The translations under genes were made by a program, and so were the position numbers. A stretch of DNA of 29,074 nt, taken from positions 1 through 29,074 of the forward strand of contig JASJEI010000296.1 in the NCBI GenBank assembly GCA_030064795.1, given 5' to 3'. The notes below the pieces were generated by a model, which was not told where the DNA came from, made no database searches, and saw only the letters and a list, made by a program, of their open reading frames with translations. This stretch comes from Pleurocapsa sp. MO_226.B13 (GTDB lineage Bacteria > Cyanobacteriota > Cyanobacteriia > Cyanobacteriales > Xenococcaceae). This document shows, in pieces, positions 26,423-29,074 of the stretch (its first letter is position 1; each line of letters begins with the position of its first letter).

Positions 26423-27571
26423 ATGGTTAGTACTTCCGTCAAACGCTCGAAGTCTAAATTGATAGATGAGTATATTGCCAGACTAGAACGGGGAGACGCT
26501 TTACTCAAAGATTCTCCTCAAAATCTGATTGAAGTTGTCGGTATTCTCAAAAGCTATGGCGTAGTCTTAGATGCCTATTCCAACAACCTCTGCTATATTG
26601 CCAATACCCAGTTTTTAAAGTTATTTCCTCTATTTAAATACTTTAATGGAGAGGTAAACAGTGGCAAAGTGGCAAAGTTTCTCTGGCACGATCGCATTAA
26701 CTATGAATATGCTGAGTACTGCATGAAGACTATGTTCTGGCATGGCGGTGGTGGTTTAGATGCTTATTTAGACACGCCAGAATTTGCAGCCGAAACCGAC
26801 AAGCTGATTAAAGCTTATTTCCGCTACAACCCTTTAATGTTGGGGTTACATAAAATCTTTAAAGACTTTTTGCCCGAACAAATGCGTCAGATGGCATACT
26901 ATAGCGGTTTGGGTCAGTTTTGGCGGGTGATGAGCGATATTTTTCTCAATCTATCCGATAGTTACGATCGCGGTGAAATCGAGTCTATTCCCGATGTAGT
27001 TCAGTTTATCTTGGATGGTTTGGTAGCAGACGCAGCCAGACCGATTACCTACACCGTCAAGGTGCGCGATCGTGAATTTGCGATTATTCCCCAATCAGCA
27101 GGACTAACTTTTTTACCCGATACTGCCGTCCCCTATGTCGAAGCAATCTTTTTTAGAGGGACTCCCTTTACAGGTACAGTTTCCTATAATGCCCAAGCTT
27201 ACGAAATTTCCTACGACCCGGGAATGTTCAACTATGGCGCACTATTTGCCGATCCTTTACCTATAGGTGGGGCGGGAATTCCTCCAACGCTGTTAATGCA
27301 GGATATGCGTCATTTTTTGCCCGAATATTTACACCAAATTTATCAACATCAAAGTATAAGGGGTGAAGGCGACCTCAAAGTCCAGATTTGTGAAAGTTTC
27401 CAAAAATCAATGTTCTGCGTGACTACTGCTGCCGTGCGGGGATTAGCTCCTTATCCCTTAGATACAGATGAACCCGAACAAAAAAAGGCTAATCGTAAAT
27501 ATCTCAAAGGGTGGTTAAATCGAATTTTGGAATCGCAATTAATTAAAGTTAACAGCACAGTAGCTGGCTAA
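26423..27571 (+). CDS. cupB: CO2 hydration protein CupB (ChpX)
   Basis: CupB is a peripheral subunit unique to NDH-1MS', thought to be a vectorial carbonic anhydrase converting CO2 to bicarbonate on the cytoplasmic side of the thylakoid membrane. The 382-residue protein shows no signal peptide or membrane span. Candidate zinc and proton-relay residues lie in the motif LWHDR (His89, Arg91) and in FWHGGGG (His107). Published work on the family proposes a His/Arg-based zinc site, but which of these it is cannot be settled here. Length near 380, absence of cupS downstream, and linkage to ndhF4/D4-type genes favour CupB over the inducible CupA, which is usually ~430-450 residues. ATG start. Confidence 0.87.
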   Translation: MVSTSVKRSKSKLIDEYIARLERGDALLKDSPQNLIEVVGILKSYGVVLDAYSNNLCYIANTQFLKLFPLFKYFNGEVNSGKVAKFLWHDRINYEYAEYCMKTMFWHGGGGLDAYLDTPEFAAETDKLIKAYFRYNPLMLGLHKIFKDFLPEQMRQMAYYSGLGQFWRVMSDIFLNLSDSYDRGEIESIPDVVQFILDGLVADAARPITYTVKVRDREFAIIPQSAGLTFLPDTAVPYVEAIFFRGTPFTGTVSYNAQAYEISYDPGMFNYGALFADPLPIGGAGIPPTLLMQDMRHFLPEYLHQIYQHQSIRGEGDLKVQICESFQKSMFCVTTAAVRGLAPYPLDTDEPEQKKANRKYLKGWLNRILESQLIKVNSTVAG

Positions 27572-27746
27572 AGATTTACTGCCCTTCTCTGGCAAGCAGC
27601 GTCAGGTTTAAAGTTTTCGACAAATTTGTCTTAAGAATGAGATAATGAAATATTAGCTGTTTATAAAAAAATATTAAGAGTTTAACAAAAGTTGATTTTT
27701 TATAGTATCAGCGTTTTCAGTTTGTAAAAAAATATCATCCTAATCA

Positions 27747-28649
27747 ATGACAAAAATAGCATGGGTATTTCCAGGACAAGGTTCTCAAAGCGTCGGAATG
27801 GGGGTAGATTTACAAGATATTCCTACTGCCAAAGCTAAATTCAAGATTGCCGAAGACATTTTAGGTTGGTCGGTTTTAGATATTTGCCAAGGAGACGAGA
27901 AAACCTTGGCTCGTACCCTATATACTCAACCTTCTTTGTATGTTGTGGAATCGATTTTAGTAGATCTACTGGCAGAAAGAGTTGGTTTGCCTCAGATCGT
28001 AGCGGGACACAGCCTAGGGGAATATGTCGCCCTCTATGCAGCTAGAGTTTTTGACTTTGAATCAGGACTAAAATTAGTCAAAAAACGCGCAGAATTGATG
28101 GATAATGCTGCTGGTGGCAAAATGGCTGCACTAATGAAATTCGATCGCTCAGAATTAGCAGCAGTCTTGGCCGAGACACCAAATGTAGTTTTGGCAAACG
28201 ACAATAGCGAAGGACAAGTAGTTATATCTGGTACTCCAGAAGCAGTCGATCGGGTTGTAGCTCAGGTCAAAGCCAAACGAGTAACCCCGCTGAATGTTTC
28301 GGGTGCATTTCACTCACCGATGATGCAAGAAGCTTCAGAACAATTTTTAACCGTATTAGAACGGGTCAGCTTCGAGGAGGCAAAAGTTCCCCTACTTTCC
28401 AATGTCGAACCAACTCCAACTACTGAGGGAGAAGTGTTAAAACAACGACTAGCACAGCAGATGACTGGCTCGGTACGCTGGCGAGAAATTATGCTGCAAT
28501 TTTCTCAAGCACAAATTACGGAGAGCGTAGAAGTAGGGCCTGGAAAAGCCTTGTCTGGTCTAATTAAAAGAACTTGTCGCGAGATCGAGTTAGAAAATGT
28601 TGGCACGCTAGAGCAGTTAAATGCCAAAACCCTGATGTTAACTTCGTGA
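27747..28649 (+). CDS. fabD: Malonyl-CoA:acyl carrier protein transacylase
   Basis: FabD moves malonyl from CoA to the acyl carrier protein, supplying the two-carbon donor for fatty acid synthesis. The 300-residue protein shows all family landmarks: Gln11 in FPGQGSQS (oxyanion hole), the catalytic Ser89 in GHSLGEY, Arg114 in VKKRAELM, which binds the malonyl carboxylate, and the catalytic His189 in GAFHSPMM. As a stand-alone protein of this length it is housekeeping FabD rather than a polyketide synthase domain. It follows cupB by 175 bp of AT-rich sequence containing a 12-bp palindrome (GACAAATTTGTC, 27619-27630), so it probably has its own promoter. Confidence 0.96.
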   Translation: MTKIAWVFPGQGSQSVGMGVDLQDIPTAKAKFKIAEDILGWSVLDICQGDEKTLARTLYTQPSLYVVESILVDLLAERVGLPQIVAGHSLGEYVALYAARVFDFESGLKLVKKRAELMDNAAGGKMAALMKFDRSELAAVLAETPNVVLANDNSEGQVVISGTPEAVDRVVAQVKAKRVTPLNVSGAFHSPMMQEASEQFLTVLERVSFEEAKVPLLSNVEPTPTTEGEVLKQRLAQQMTGSVRWREIMLQFSQAQITESVEVGPGKALSGLIKRTCREIELENVGTLEQLNAKTLMLTS

Positions 28650-28718
28650 GTGGCAATTTTTAATTTCCGATCGATCTAATCTTTCGACAATAGATAACTG
28701 CCGACTGCTTATTGGTGG

Positions 28719-29074
28719 TTATTTATCGTCTGCTATATTTTTAACCCAGAGGGCTAGTCCACCACCTCTTCCTCTAGCTGCGATTAATTTTTCTGTAATT
28801 AAAAAATAGCTAAAGAATGCCTGTTGGCTAATTTTGGTTTGATAAAATTCTTGCTCTCTATTTGCACCATTAAAAATATAACCATCATAAATTTTTAGAC
28901 CAAAGACCTTAATTGTCATAGCAGTAAAGTCAAAAGCTAAGATATTTTTGGGTTTGAGAAATTTCACTGGACCAGTTAAAGAGAAAACTAAAAAAGCAAG
29001 CCGAACTGAATTTTGTACTCTACCTGTATCGGAATTTCCATCTGGATCTGGTTCGTATCTAATTTGAATTTGAA
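28719..29074 (-). CDS. Unknown protein, C-terminal part
   Basis: The frame is open from the window end to the TAA at 28719-28721, so the gene starts beyond base 29074; the GTG at 28967 is probably internal. About 118 residues are visible. They begin near IQIRYEPDPDGNSDTGRV and continue with hydrophobic beta-type segments (SVRLAFLVFSLTGPVKFL, ILAFDFTAMTIKVFG), a polar stretch (NGANREQEFYQTK), and an Arg/Gly patch AARGRGGGLALW near the C-terminus. I do not recognise a family. Codon use and the HIP-poor AT-rich style match the neighbours. Confidence 0.5.
   Translation of the reverse strand, partial: QIQIRYEPDPDGNSDTGRVQNSVRLAFLVFSLTGPVKFLKPKNILAFDFTAMTIKVFGLKIYDGYIFNGANREQEFYQTKISQQAFFSYFLITEKLIAARGRGGGLALWVKNIADDK

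Noticed and set aside
26423..27571. CupA rather than CupB identity
   Set aside because: The length is near 380 rather than ~430-450 and no cupS follows; CupB with NdhF4/NdhD4 fits better, though a tree would settle it.
27572..27746. tRNA or small RNA between cupB and fabD
   Set aside because: Only a 12-bp palindrome is seen; no cloverleaf or other structure.

Overview
The window is chromosomal DNA from a beta-cyanobacterium. The evidence is frequent HIP1 octamers (GCGATCGC), a Form IB rbcL-rbcX-rbcS operon, a ccmK/L/M/N carboxysome locus, the chlL/chlN genes of light-independent chlorophyll synthesis, and an ndhF-ndhD-cup CO2-uptake operon. Genus cannot be fixed from sequence alone. The gene order and the load of small repeats would suit a unicellular or baeocystous group (Chroococcales/Pleurocapsales), but that is a guess.

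Layout. 1-3.4 kb: 3' part of an M3 oligopeptidase, then a NarL-type two-component pair (membrane histidine kinase plus LuxR-type regulator). 3.4-7.2 kb: long AT-rich spacers around chlL and chlN; two copies of one small repeat flank the chl pair in opposite orientation and a palindromic repeat sits between the two genes. 7.2-8.1 kb: a decayed GIY-YIG nuclease gene and a 170-bp MITE-like element with perfect 16-bp terminal inverted repeats and a perfect 9-bp target duplication. 8.1-14.2 kb: a plsC-like acyltransferase, a TPR lipoprotein-like/membrane protein, a lysine-tailed conserved hypothetical and carB, which carries an in-frame heptamer-repeat insertion. 14.8-22.1 kb, all on the minus strand: three ccmK copies, ccmL, ccmM, ccmN, then rbcL, rbcX, rbcS ending at a strong intrinsic terminator. 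22.9-27.6 kb, divergent on the plus strand: ndhF4, ndhD4 and cupB. 27.7 kb to the end: fabD and the 3' part of an unknown gene.

How the genes work together. The 14.8-27.6 kb region is a compact CO2-concentrating island. The NdhF4/NdhD4/CupB proteins are the specific subunits of the NDH-1MS' complex, which hydrates CO2 to bicarbonate at the thylakoid. Bicarbonate enters the carboxysome, whose shell is CcmK hexamers and CcmL pentamers. CcmM gathers Rubisco through its four RbcS-like modules and probably supplies carbonic anhydrase activity through its gamma-CA domain. CcmN ties the CcmM/Rubisco core to the shell, and RbcX assists Rubisco assembly. The two halves share an ~820-bp divergent promoter region.

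No wholly new multi-gene system was found. The most interesting observations are the intact MITE-like element, the nonsense-broken GIY-YIG gene, the coding heptamer repeat in carB, the triplicated ccmK array, the uneven distribution of redox-type cysteines among the CcmM modules, a 22-bp perfect palindrome upstream of rbcL, and a strong hairpin between ccmM and ccmN.
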